Source of the DNA: CAJINA01 sp964647585
GTDB taxonomy: Bacteria; Desulfobacterota; Desulfobacteria; Desulfobacterales; CAJINA01
Direction: 5' to 3'
DNA: 64,000 bases
NCBI GenBank assembly: GCA_964647585.1
Contig: CAZYGG010000001.1
Coordinates: 118,286-182,285 of the forward strand
Position 1 is the stretch's first letter. Each line of letters opens with the position of its first letter. The notes beneath the pieces were generated by a model, which was not told where the DNA came from, did not search any database, and was given only the letters and a program-made list of their open reading frames with translations. A program made the translations under genes and the position numbers. This document shows, piece by piece, positions 25,632-33,284 of this stretch.

Positions 25632-26399
25632 CTACCTTCCCGGGTTCTTCAAGGCCGCCAGGGTAAACCGACGATCTTTCAGGACAACGTCAAACGAAAG
25701 GGATACATATTCAACCAGCGTATACTCCTCCGGGCTTTCCGCCTTGTACATCTTCATCACCCGCGGCAGCAGCCGGTTCCCCAGCATTTCCACCTGGCTG
25801 AATTCCAGGATCTTCACCGGTGCGAGGTCCTCGTCGTAGAAAATTTCTTCTACGGGAACCAGGTCCTCCCGGATCTTAAACGTCAGCATCCCCCAGATGA
25901 CCGCCGCCTCCGGTTTGGGTATGGATTTGATCAGGTAAACGGTCTGTCCCGCCTGGATCTCCTTGCCGGTGAGCGTGTGGTCATAGTCATCGATCACACT
26001 GTCGGATTTGGCCAGGTCGTTATTGGAAAAGTCGGACCCCATCCAGGCCCGGGCCATCATGGAGGGCGGCAGCTGGATCACCCGGTTGACCTTGGGGTTG
26101 AACGTCCACATGTTTTTGTCGAGTTTCAAGGTGCCGTTGCCCTTGTCCTTGGGGGGCGCCATGAGGGTAAAAAGGCTGTCCTTCTCCCCCCGGGTCCAGA
26201 CTTTGATCCGGCTCACCCGCTGCCATTCCGGCCGGTGCACGGTCATCTCCACAGTCGACACAGATGTTTTTCCGCGCATATAGTTGAGATTGCCACGAAT
26301 CAGTTGACTGGCTGTCGGTTCTCCGGCCATTGAGTGACCGGTTGGCAACAGTCCTATGGTCAACAGTGCGATGCTAAAAAAGAACCGATAAGATCTCAT
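25632..26399 (-). CDS. LolA-like outer-membrane lipoprotein-sorting protein
   Basis: The 255-residue exported protein has an N-terminal signal sequence (FFFSIALLTIGLLPTG, cleavage near SMAGEP). The mature domain fits the LolA-like group: RGNLNYMRGK near its start, then a half-barrel of strands with KDKGNGTLKLDKNMWTFNPK, VIQLPPSMM and GSDFSNNDLA. Such proteins carry lipoproteins or lipids across the periplasm. ATG 26399 is preferred because AAAGGAG lies 7-8 bases upstream and the signal peptide follows at once; the frame could extend 12 codons further. It is the first gene of the ABC export operon. Confidence 0.88.
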   Translation of the reverse strand: MRSYRFFFSIALLTIGLLPTGHSMAGEPTASQLIRGNLNYMRGKTSVSTVEMTVHRPEWQRVSRIKVWTRGEKDSLFTLMAPPKDKGNGTLKLDKNMWTFNPKVNRVIQLPPSMMARAWMGSDFSNNDLAKSDSVIDDYDHTLTGKEIQAGQTVYLIKSIPKPEAAVIWGMLTFKIREDLVPVEEIFYDEDLAPVKILEFSQVEMLGNRLLPRVMKMYKAESPEEYTLVEYVSLSFDVVLKDRRFTLAALKNPGR

Positions 26400-26514
26400 G
26401 TCTCGTCTCCTTTGAATGCAGCCGGACTCTGTCAACGGGTGTATGAGGCATTTAACACTATAACCTGATTATTCGTCAAGTGACCGGGCAATGCATTTGT
26501 TTATCATTATGAAG

Positions 26515-26542
26515 TTGACTTATTCATTTTTCTATGTAAATT
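26515..26542 (+). promoter_or_regulatory. Putative promoter giving a leaderless DUF4143 transcript
   Basis: TTGACT (26515-26520) and TAAATT (26537-26542) are spaced by 16 bases. The ATG at 26549 begins where transcription would be expected to start. No ribosome site is visible between them. The region also separates divergent genes. Confidence 0.4.
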
Positions 26543-26548
26543 GAAGTT

Positions 26549-27709
26549 ATGTATCGCAGACTGATTAAAAAACCAATTGCTCAAAACAGGAGTTTCTTCC
26601 TGTTCGGGCCAAGGGGTACGGGTAAGACTACCTGGATTAAAAGTGTCTTCCCAGAGGCTCTCTATCTAGATCTGCTGGAATTTGACCTGTATAATGATTT
26701 ACTGGCACGTCCGGGACGGTTGGAAAGTTTAATTCCCCCCGGTTTTCACGACTGGATTATTCTCGACGAGATCCAACGCATACCGGATTTACTCAATGAA
26801 GTCCATCGCTTAATAGAAAACCTGAATCTCAAATTTGTTTTGACAGGTTCCAGTGCCAGGACACTCCGGAAAAAGGGAGTCAACCTGCTCGCCGGGCGTG
26901 CTTTGACGTACCGAATGTATCCTCTCACCGCCATTGAGCTGGGTAACGATTTCAAGTTGGAAAATTCGTTAAAATGGGGCCATCTGCCATCAATTTCTTC
27001 CGAAAATGAACCAGGTTTGTATTTAAAAGCGTACGTGCAAACCTATCTGCGTGAAGAAGTCCTCCAGGAGGGTTTGACAAGGAACCTGGGCAGTTTTTCA
27101 CGTTTTCTCGAAACAGCTTCATTCTCCCAGGGAGCCGTACTGAACATTTCTGAAATAGCCAGAGAAGCCGGTATTGAAAGAATGCGGATTACCAGTTATT
27201 TTTCGATACTTGAGGACTTGCTTCTCGCGTCCAGGCTGCCGGTCTTTACAAAAAGGGCAAAGCGTAGAGTAACCGTGCATCCCAAATTTTACTATTTTGA
27301 TGTGGGTGTTTTCCGATCGCTGCGCCCCATGGGACCTCTGGATTCTCCGGCAGAAGCCGAAGGTCCCGGTCTTGAAACTCTATGCTATCAAGAACTATCG
27401 GCCATCAACGACTATTACAAATATGGATACAACCTTTATTACTGGCGAACCGGTAACGGTGTTGAGGTCGATTTCATACTTTATGGCTCCAGAGGTCTGC
27501 TCGCTTTTGAAATTAAACGATCCAACCGTTTTTCAACTAAAGACTTAAGAGGTTTAAAACTGTTTTCAAGTGATTACCCGGAGGCAAAATTATATTTTCT
27601 ATATGGCGGCTCAAGGGAACAATACGAAAACAATGTTACCATAATACCGATTGAAAAGGCTCTAAAAATGCTGCCGGAAATTCTGGAAAATAACGCTTCC
27701 GCCCCCTGA
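26549..27709 (+). CDS. AAA ATPase with DUF4143 domain
   Basis: The 386-residue protein has an N-terminal AAA-type ATPase with Walker A FGPRGTGKTT (about 19-28), Walker B WIILDEIQRIPDL, and the sensor words LTGSSARTLRKKGVNLLAGRA. The C-terminal part (about 200-340) is the DUF4143 domain, with a nuclease-like core (YWRTGNGVEVDFILYG, LAFEIKRS). This family is common and patchily distributed in bacteria and archaea. Its role is unproven; it has been compared with toxin or defence ATPases. It appears leaderless and unconnected to the divergent ABC operon. It lies 20 bases upstream of the DAHP synthase gene. Confidence 0.9.
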   Translation: MYRRLIKKPIAQNRSFFLFGPRGTGKTTWIKSVFPEALYLDLLEFDLYNDLLARPGRLESLIPPGFHDWIILDEIQRIPDLLNEVHRLIENLNLKFVLTGSSARTLRKKGVNLLAGRALTYRMYPLTAIELGNDFKLENSLKWGHLPSISSENEPGLYLKAYVQTYLREEVLQEGLTRNLGSFSRFLETASFSQGAVLNISEIAREAGIERMRITSYFSILEDLLLASRLPVFTKRAKRRVTVHPKFYYFDVGVFRSLRPMGPLDSPAEAEGPGLETLCYQELSAINDYYKYGYNLYYWRTGNGVEVDFILYGSRGLLAFEIKRSNRFSTKDLRGLKLFSSDYPEAKLYFLYGGSREQYENNVTIIPIEKALKMLPEILENNASAP

Positions 27710-27729
27710 TTTAATAAAAGGAAAACAAA

Positions 27730-28809
27730 ATTATACCGGCTCCCATTCAAACCTGGAACATTGCCTCCAGACAAAAACTTATCATCGCGGGCCCCTGCAG
27801 CGCCGAATCGGCAGCACAGGTTCTGAACACCGCCCGGGAACTGGCCCGCTGTAAAATCGATGTGCTGCGCGCCGGTATCTGGAAACCGCGGACCATGCCA
27901 GGCACATTCGAAGGGGTCGGTGAAACCGGTCTGGCCTGGCTGGCACAGGCCAAAAAGGAGACCGCCCTGCCGGTCACCGTGGAGGTGGCGACCCCCTCAC
28001 ATGTTGAAGCGTGCCTGCGCCATGGAATCGACTTGCTCTGGATCGGTGCCCGCACGACCGTAAATCCCTTTTCAGTACAGGCCATAGCGGATGCCCTGCG
28101 GGGGGTGGACATTCCGGTTATGGTGAAGAACCCCATCAATCCGGACCTCGATCTGTGGCTTGGCGCGGTTGAACGCCTGTCCCGGGCCGGTATCAAAAAG
28201 ATTGCGGCCATTCACCGGGGCTTCTCATCAGCCACGGAAACCCTCTATCGCAACCGGCCGCACTGGACGATTCCCATCGAAATGAAGCTCCGGCATCCGG
28301 AAATCCCCCTTATCTGTGATCCCAGTCACATCAGCGGAGACGGCGAGCTGGTCTTTGATGTGGCGCAAAAGGCTATGGATCTGCTTTTTGACGGCCTGAT
28401 GATCGAAGCTCATATCGCCCCCGAATCCGCCCTGAGCGATGCCCGCCAGCAGCTCTCCCCGGCCCGGCTGGACCGGCTGCTGAAGAAAATAGAATTCAAG
28501 CGCGCCCATTCCGACAACATCGCTTTTGCCAGCACTCTTGAACAGCTTAGGGAAAAAATTGATGCGGCGGATGAAGCCGTCATCACGGCCCTGGCCAGAC
28601 GGATGGAGATCGTCGATGAAATCGGGCGGTATAAGCAGAGCAACAATGTTTCAATTTTGCAACCGGAGCGCTGGAATGAAATCCTGGTGAGCCGCATCGC
28701 GGCCGGGGTGCGGCGCAACCTGTCCGAACGGTTTATGCGGGAGCTGTATCGCTGCATCCATGCGGAATCCATTGAGCACCAGGAAGCGCAGATTAAAAAA
28801 GGAGATTGA
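27730..28809 (+). CDS. Bifunctional DAHP synthase/chorismate mutase, apparent ATT start
   Basis: The protein of about 359 residues joins a DAHP synthase (first shikimate step, PEP + erythrose 4-phosphate) to a C-terminal AroQ-type chorismate mutase (about 260-345; LEQLREKIDAADEAVITALA). The synthase has IAGPCSAES, RAGIWKPRT, TVEVATPSHVE and CDPSHISGDG. The essential IAGPCSAES motif lies upstream of the first ATG/GTG/TTG in the frame (GTG 27862), and the frame has a stop at 27715. The best start is ATT 27730, with AAGGA (27718-27722) seven bases before it; ATA 27733 is an alternative. The same fusion type exists in Bacteroidetes and other phyla. Feedback control by an aromatic amino acid is likely but not visible. 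Confidence 0.88.
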   Translation: MIPAPIQTWNIASRQKLIIAGPCSAESAAQVLNTARELARCKIDVLRAGIWKPRTMPGTFEGVGETGLAWLAQAKKETALPVTVEVATPSHVEACLRHGIDLLWIGARTTVNPFSVQAIADALRGVDIPVMVKNPINPDLDLWLGAVERLSRAGIKKIAAIHRGFSSATETLYRNRPHWTIPIEMKLRHPEIPLICDPSHISGDGELVFDVAQKAMDLLFDGLMIEAHIAPESALSDARQQLSPARLDRLLKKIEFKRAHSDNIAFASTLEQLREKIDAADEAVITALARRMEIVDEIGRYKQSNNVSILQPERWNEILVSRIAAGVRRNLSERFMRELYRCIHAESIEHQEAQIKKGD

Positions 28810-28837
28810 TGAATTTGCAAGAATCTGACACCGAATA

Positions 28838-28892
28838 AAAAATTCGAATATCGAAGCACGAATATCGAAACAAATTCGAAATCTTGCCGTGA
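28838..28892. repeat. Intergenic repeat of TCGAATATCGAAGC words
   Basis: AAAAAATTCGAATATCGAAG and GAATATCGAAACAAATTCGA are arranged in tandem. The words match the element at 23909-24099 and the minus strand of 5901-5949. It lies between the DAHP synthase gene and the CmoA-like gene. Confidence 0.55.
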
Positions 28893-28910
28893 AAGACATT
28901 GAGGTATAAT

Positions 28911-29636
28911 ATGACAACAGATAAAGACTCCGCCGGTCAGAATATCACTGCAGGCGAAGCCGACTGGACCTTTGGCGGCCAGACCCCGGCAGCCTTTACC
29001 GCGCATATTCAACAGTCCGTGCCGTTTTATGATACCGGTCATGAACTGGTGTGCAAACTCAGCGATTATTTTGTCAAGGATCAGTCGGTCTGCTACGACC
29101 TGGGCACCTCCACCGGCGTACTGGCCGGCAAACTGGCCCGCCGGCATACCCGGCGCCCAGGCGCGCAATGGATCGGCATCGATATCGAACCGGCTATGGT
29201 CCAGCAGGCCCGGATGGAGAACGGGGACCTCGATACTGTTGAATTTGTAGTAGATGATATCACCCTCTATCCCTTTCTGGCGTCCGATCTGATCACCTCG
29301 TATTACACCATCCAGTTTGTGCCGCCCGCCGTCCGGCAGGATCTTTTCAACCGGGTGTTCCAGGCCCTGAACTGGGGCGGCGCGTTTATATTTTTTGAAA
29401 AGGTGCGGGCCTGTGATGCCCGTTTCCAGGATATTATCCAGACCCTCTACACGGATTACAAGCTGGACCAGGGCTATACCCCGACCGAAATCATCAATAA
29501 AACCAAAAGCCTCAAAGGCATCCTGGAACCATTTTCAACCCAGGGAAACCTGGACCTTCTGAAAAGGGCAGGTTTTGTGGACATTATCACCGTATTCAAG
29601 TATCTGTGTTTTGAAGGTTTTTTAGCTATCAAATAA
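28911..29636 (+). CDS. CmoA-like SAM-dependent methyltransferase
   Basis: The 241-residue protein has the CmoA-type fold. The SAM-binding strand is VCYDLGTSTGVLAGKLARR, with the acidic residue in IGIDIEPAMVQQAR, then VDDITLYP, YYTIQFVPPAVRQ and a C-terminal LLKRAGF..FKYLCFEG. CmoA makes carboxy-SAM for the tRNA cmo5U34 modification. I could not place the carboxylate-binding Arg of E. coli CmoA with confidence, so CmoA-like is safer than CmoA. GAGGT with 7-base spacing supports ATG 28911; the frame is open 12 bases further. It precedes the wHTH regulator of the polysaccharide locus but is separated by about 217 bases. Confidence 0.75.
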   Translation: MTTDKDSAGQNITAGEADWTFGGQTPAAFTAHIQQSVPFYDTGHELVCKLSDYFVKDQSVCYDLGTSTGVLAGKLARRHTRRPGAQWIGIDIEPAMVQQARMENGDLDTVEFVVDDITLYPFLASDLITSYYTIQFVPPAVRQDLFNRVFQALNWGGAFIFFEKVRACDARFQDIIQTLYTDYKLDQGYTPTEIINKTKSLKGILEPFSTQGNLDLLKRAGFVDIITVFKYLCFEGFLAIK

Positions 29637-29789
29637 GCGCCCTGCCACCTGAGGCCTCTCTCTTTTTTCCGCATTTTCCCAGTGCCCTCATCATATTTAT
29701 TTCTGCCTGTCAAAGATGTCTGTCACACAAGCGTCTGATAACAGGTACCCCACCGACATGACCATACCGGCCCAGCAGAAATAAATTAC

Positions 29790-29832
29790 TTGACAATTTT
29801 CCTGACATATTATTGAGTAGTTTTATTACTCA
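29790..29832 (+). promoter_or_regulatory. Putative promoter and dyad operator before the wHTH regulator
   Basis: TTGACA (29790-29795) lies upstream of a short dyad, TGAGTA (29814-29819) and TACTCA (29827-29832), with a 7-base T-rich loop. The dyad overlaps the expected -10/start region, and the wHTH gene begins at 29854. The -10 box is weak (TATTGA at 29811-29816, 15-base spacing). Autoregulation by the adjacent regulator is inference. Confidence 0.4.
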
Positions 29833-29853
29833 TAAAGTATTTGGCGGTGAAAC

Positions 29854-30396
29854 ATGGAAAACCTGTTTACAGGTCTGATTGCCTCTAAAACCAGAATCAA
29901 GCTGCTTACCCGATTTTTCTTCAATCCCCTGACCCGGTCCTATCTGCGTGAACTGGCCAAGGAATTCAGCCTGTCTACCAACTCGGTCAGGGAAGAACTC
30001 AACCAATTGACCAAAACCAAATTGCTTGTTTCCAAAAGAAACGGCCGTCAAGTCCTTTACGGAGCTAACACTGCACATCCCCTGTTTCCAGAACTTAAAT
30101 CCATGGTTGGCAAAGTCATGGGCATCGACCAGGTGATCGACTCCATTGTCACCCGCCTTGGAGACTTGGAAAGAGCCTACCTGATAGATGATTACGCGGA
30201 AGGCAAAGACACAGGTATTATTGACCTGCTCCTGGTGGGGGAAATCGACGAATACCATCTTAATGATTTGAGCAGAAAAACAGAACGGTATATTAAAAGA
30301 AAGATAAGATCACTCGTACTGACCCGGGAGGAGCATAAACAGATGAAGCTTGAAGGCCGGCCGCGCCTGATGATATGGGAAGCGGATAAGAGATAA
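29854..30396 (+). CDS. Winged helix-turn-helix transcriptional regulator of the polysaccharide locus
   Basis: The 180-residue protein has an N-terminal winged-helix domain (about 5-85; SYLRELAKEFSLSTNSVREE as the helix-turn-helix, then LVSKRNGRQVLYGAN as the wing). The C-terminal half (about 95-175) has the strand IIDLLLVGEI of a nucleotidyltransferase-like fold. Regulators of this type often stand first in polysaccharide clusters of deltaproteobacteria. It lies upstream of the sugar cassette and has a dyad over its promoter. What it senses is unknown. The start follows GGCGGTGAAAC. Confidence 0.8.
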   Translation: MENLFTGLIASKTRIKLLTRFFFNPLTRSYLRELAKEFSLSTNSVREELNQLTKTKLLVSKRNGRQVLYGANTAHPLFPELKSMVGKVMGIDQVIDSIVTRLGDLERAYLIDDYAEGKDTGIIDLLLVGEIDEYHLNDLSRKTERYIKRKIRSLVLTREEHKQMKLEGRPRLMIWEADKR

Positions 30397-30442
30397 ACCC
30401 TTTCCGAACATTGTATATTTAAATAGTATTTACAGATTGTTA

Positions 30443-30472
30443 CGCCCCATCCCGAATGCAATCGGAGGGGCG
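30443..30472 (+). promoter_or_regulatory. Hairpin in the leader of the sugar operon
   Basis: CGCCCC (30443-30448) pairs with GGGGCG (30467-30472); inside, CCGA and TCGG pair. It lies in the 197-base gap between the wHTH gene and the nucleotidyltransferase gene. No T-run follows, so it is not a simple terminator. Confidence 0.45.
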
Positions 30473-30549
30473 GAGCTGTATTCTGCATGTGAAATCAGAT
30501 TGATAGGGCTACCCAACAAACCGTGCCGGACAACCAGAAAACCAGCGTG

Positions 30550-30591
30550 CTGAAAAGATCCCGTCTACTAAAATCTACCACTGAAAAGATC
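30550..30591 (+). repeat. 11-bp direct repeat just before the sugar operon
   Basis: CTGAAAAGATC occurs at 30550-30560 and again at 30581-30591, 31 bases apart start to start, which is about three helical turns. The second copy ends 2 bases before ATG 30594. It could be a binding site for a regulator, or chance. Confidence 0.4.
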
Positions 30592-30593
30592 AC

Positions 30594-31301
30594 ATGAAAG
30601 CAATTATTCTATCAGCCGGCGAAGGTATAAGATTACGTCCGTTAACGAAAAACATCCCTAAGCCCTTACTGCCGATAAATGGCAAACCGCTATTGGACCA
30701 TTGGTTAGAATGCTTCGAAAAGAATGGTTTTTCCGAGGTTCTGATCAATGCCCACTACCTGCATGAATTGGTAAAAGAATTCATTTATGACGCCCAAAAA
30801 AGATATAACCTGAAAATTAATTACGTATACGAAAAAAAGTTACTAGGCACCGGTGGTACGGTAAAAAGCAACTATCAATTTATTAAAGATGAGGATTTCT
30901 TTGTTTTATGTCATGGTGATAATTACACCGACATTGATCTTGCAGATATGATCGCTTTTCATAAGCATCAAGAAACAGATTTATCACTGGCCCTTTTTGA
31001 AACCCCAAGCCCCAAACAGTGTGGAATTATCGACGCCCTTGATGATTCCGGTCGCATACTGAAATTCTCTGAAAAACCAAAAGTACCGCGAACCAATCTC
31101 GCCAGCGCTGCAATCTTTATTTTAGCGCCACGCGTTGTCGAATGCATACCCGCGGATACGGTTATTGATTTTAGTAATCATATTTTACCCCGCTATCAAG
31201 GAAGAATGTTTGGTTACCCGATTAAAGGCTTCAATATCGATATCGGCACGATAGAAAACTACAACTACGCTAACAAAATCGCTGCGAACAAGGCAAGATA
31301 G
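30594..31301 (+). CDS. Sugar-1-phosphate nucleotidyltransferase
   Basis: The 235-residue protein activates a sugar 1-phosphate with an NTP. It has the signature AGEGIRLRPLTKNIPKPLLP (about 8-27), GTGGTVKSN and the metal-binding Asp in LCHGDNYTD; a FSEKPK motif lies near residue 160. The C-terminus lacks the left-handed beta-helix seen in bifunctional enzymes. The group includes D-glycero-D-manno-heptose 1-phosphate guanylyltransferase (HddC) and mannose 1-phosphate guanylyltransferases; the nucleotide cannot be fixed here. It is the first gene of the sugar cassette, and its product may feed the two SDRs that follow. Confidence 0.88.
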   Translation: MKAIILSAGEGIRLRPLTKNIPKPLLPINGKPLLDHWLECFEKNGFSEVLINAHYLHELVKEFIYDAQKRYNLKINYVYEKKLLGTGGTVKSNYQFIKDEDFFVLCHGDNYTDIDLADMIAFHKHQETDLSLALFETPSPKQCGIIDALDDSGRILKFSEKPKVPRTNLASAAIFILAPRVVECIPADTVIDFSNHILPRYQGRMFGYPIKGFNIDIGTIENYNYANKIAANKAR

Positions 31302-31332
31302 GGCCCTAATATATTTCAATAAAGAGGTTTCG

Positions 31333-32319
31333 ATGTCCGAGAGGGTAGTAGTTATAGGCAGTAATTCTTTCTCCGGGGCGCATTTTGTTCACCGCGTGCT
31401 GGAAGCCAATATGGATGTAATCAGTATGAGCCGCTCTCCTGAACCAGATCAGGTTTTTCTACCCTATGAAAAATCTTGTTCAGGCTATCGCTTTTATCAG
31501 CTGGATTTGAATTTTGATCTGGATGATATTATAGATACCATCAAGCATTTTGAACCCCAATATATAGTAAATTTTGCATCTCAGAGCATGGTTGCCGAAA
31601 GCTGGCAGAACCCTGATCACTGGTTTCAAACCAATGTGGTTGCTACCATTAAACTTCATGAGCGTTTGCGAAATTTCAGCTTTTTAAAAAAATACGTCCA
31701 CATATCGACACCGGAAGTATATGGATCATGTGAGGGACTGGTTCCTGAGAGCTATGATTACAATCCGAGTACGCCCTATGCCGTTTCCCGGGCGGCCGCT
31801 GATATGAGCCTCATGACCTACTTCAAGACTTACCATTTCCCGGTTGTCATAACGCGGGCGGCAAATGTCTTCGGCCCGTGTCAACAGCTTTACCGCATTA
31901 TTCCCAGGGCGATCTTGTTCTTTCTGATCGGCAACAAGCTGCAATTGCATGGCGGAGGTCATTCAGTACGATCATTTATCGATATCCGCGATGTTGCCGA
32001 GGGCACCCTGCGTGTGATGCGTAACGCACCGCCGGGAGAAATCTATCATTTTTCCACCATGGAAAATATTTCCATCCGTTCACTTGTGAAGATGGTGGCC
32101 GAGATAATGGGCATCGACTTTGAAAAGAATGTAGTGACCGTAGGGGAGCGCCTTGGAAAGGATGCCGCCTATCTCCTGGACAGTTCCAAGGCCCGGGAAG
32201 AACTCGGCTGGAAAGACCGTTTTACCCTCAAGTCAGGCATTGAAGACACGTTTGCCTGGATAAAAAACAGCCTCGACACCCTTAAACTTCAGTCCTTTGA
32301 TTATATTCATAAGCCGTAG
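31333..32319 (+). CDS. Extended SDR, NDP-sugar dehydratase/epimerase-like, altered active site
   Basis: The 328-residue protein has the extended SDR fold. The N-terminal nucleotide motif is GSNSFSG (GxxxxxG). Active-site Ser-Thr-Pro-Glu occurs at residues 125-128 (STPEVYG); the Glu would fit a 4,6-dehydratase, but the usual Asp is Pro. The YxxxK motif is YAVSR: Tyr149 is kept and the Lys is Arg153. It resembles GDP-mannose or dTDP-glucose 4,6-dehydratases overall. Whether it is active cannot be told from sequence. It follows the nucleotidyltransferase by 31 bases and precedes a normal SDR by 11. Confidence 0.82.
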   Translation: MSERVVVIGSNSFSGAHFVHRVLEANMDVISMSRSPEPDQVFLPYEKSCSGYRFYQLDLNFDLDDIIDTIKHFEPQYIVNFASQSMVAESWQNPDHWFQTNVVATIKLHERLRNFSFLKKYVHISTPEVYGSCEGLVPESYDYNPSTPYAVSRAAADMSLMTYFKTYHFPVVITRAANVFGPCQQLYRIIPRAILFFLIGNKLQLHGGGHSVRSFIDIRDVAEGTLRVMRNAPPGEIYHFSTMENISIRSLVKMVAEIMGIDFEKNVVTVGERLGKDAAYLLDSSKAREELGWKDRFTLKSGIEDTFAWIKNSLDTLKLQSFDYIHKP

Positions 32320-32330
32320 AGGAGATACGT

Positions 32331-33284
32331 ATGCATGTCTTGGTAACCGGTGGATGCGGATATGTCGGATCAATATTGGCACCCAAGCTGCTTGACCGCG
32401 GTATACGGGTAACGGTTGTGGATATCATGTGGTTTGGAAATTATCTAAAACCCCATGACAACCTAACCGTTATCCAGGGTGATATTCGTGACATTGACAG
32501 TATACCCATGGATACTGTCGATGCGGTCATTCATTTAGCCAATATCGCCAATGACCCCTGCGGGGATTTAGATGCCAAGCTTTCCTGGGAAGTCAATGCC
32601 CTGGCAACCATGCAGCTGGTTGAAAAGGCAATTGCACGCCATGTCAAAACCTTCATTTATGCCAGTTCCGGAAGCGTATACGGCATAAAGGATGAACCGC
32701 AGGTTACCGAAGATCTACCGCTGGTTCCCATCACCGACTACAACAAGACCAAGATGATCAGTGAGCGAGTCCTCTTGAGCTATCAAGAAAAGATCAACGT
32801 TTTTTGCATTCGCCCTGCCACGGTATGCGGATTTTCGCCGCGGATGCGGTTGGATGTTTCTGTGAATATGCTGACCATGCAGGCCCTGACAAATGGTAAA
32901 ATTACAGTATTCGGCGGAAAGCAGACCCGGCCCAATATTCATATCCAGGACCTCACCGATTGTTTTCTCTATCTTTTGGAGAACAAGACGATTGCACCCG
33001 GGGTGTATAATGCCGGCTTCGAGAACATCTCAATCATGGACATAGCCCGGAAGGTAACTCAACACGTACCGGCCGAAATTGTCGTAACCGAATCAAACGA
33101 CCCCCGTTCCTACCGGTTGAATTCGGATAAACTATTGTCTACCGGATTTAAGCCCGGATACGGTGTTGTCGCCGCAATACAAGAGATTATCGCTGCCTTT
33201 GAAGACGGGGTATTGAAAGATACCGAAAATTCATACAATATTAAAACTATGAAAAAAAATATCTATGAACCACTGTCAGCATAG
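32331..33284 (+). CDS. Extended SDR, NAD-dependent sugar epimerase/dehydratase
   Basis: The 317-residue protein has TGGCGYVGS at the N-terminus and a clear active site: SSGSVYG and the YxxxK motif in YNKTK. The sugar-binding half includes RPATVCGFSPRMR and GKQTRPNIHIQD. It is likely an NDP-sugar epimerase or reductase of the GalE/RmlB superfamily. Reaction and substrate are not determinable. Its last 20 bases overlap the start of the transketolase gene, implying coupling. Confidence 0.88.
   Translation: MHVLVTGGCGYVGSILAPKLLDRGIRVTVVDIMWFGNYLKPHDNLTVIQGDIRDIDSIPMDTVDAVIHLANIANDPCGDLDAKLSWEVNALATMQLVEKAIARHVKTFIYASSGSVYGIKDEPQVTEDLPLVPITDYNKTKMISERVLLSYQEKINVFCIRPATVCGFSPRMRLDVSVNMLTMQALTNGKITVFGGKQTRPNIHIQDLTDCFLYLLENKTIAPGVYNAGFENISIMDIARKVTQHVPAEIVVTESNDPRSYRLNSDKLLSTGFKPGYGVVAAIQEIIAAFEDGVLKDTENSYNIKTMKKNIYEPLSA

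Noticed and set aside
26549..27709. DUF4143 ATPase as part of a mobile element
   Set aside because: No inverted termini, target duplications, integrase or transposase are visible nearby.
27715..27861. Frameshift hiding a normal start of the DAHP synthase
   Set aside because: The frame is continuous from the stop at 27715 through all motifs, and a ribosome site fits the ATT. A sequencing error is possible but not needed.
27747..28211. Minus-strand open frame of 154 codons opposite the DAHP synthase gene
   Set aside because: It is a shadow frame; the plus strand encodes clear DAHP synthase motifs there.
30397..30593. JUMPstart/ops element for RfaH in front of the polysaccharide genes
   Set aside because: I could not find the GGCGGTAG core on the plus strand.
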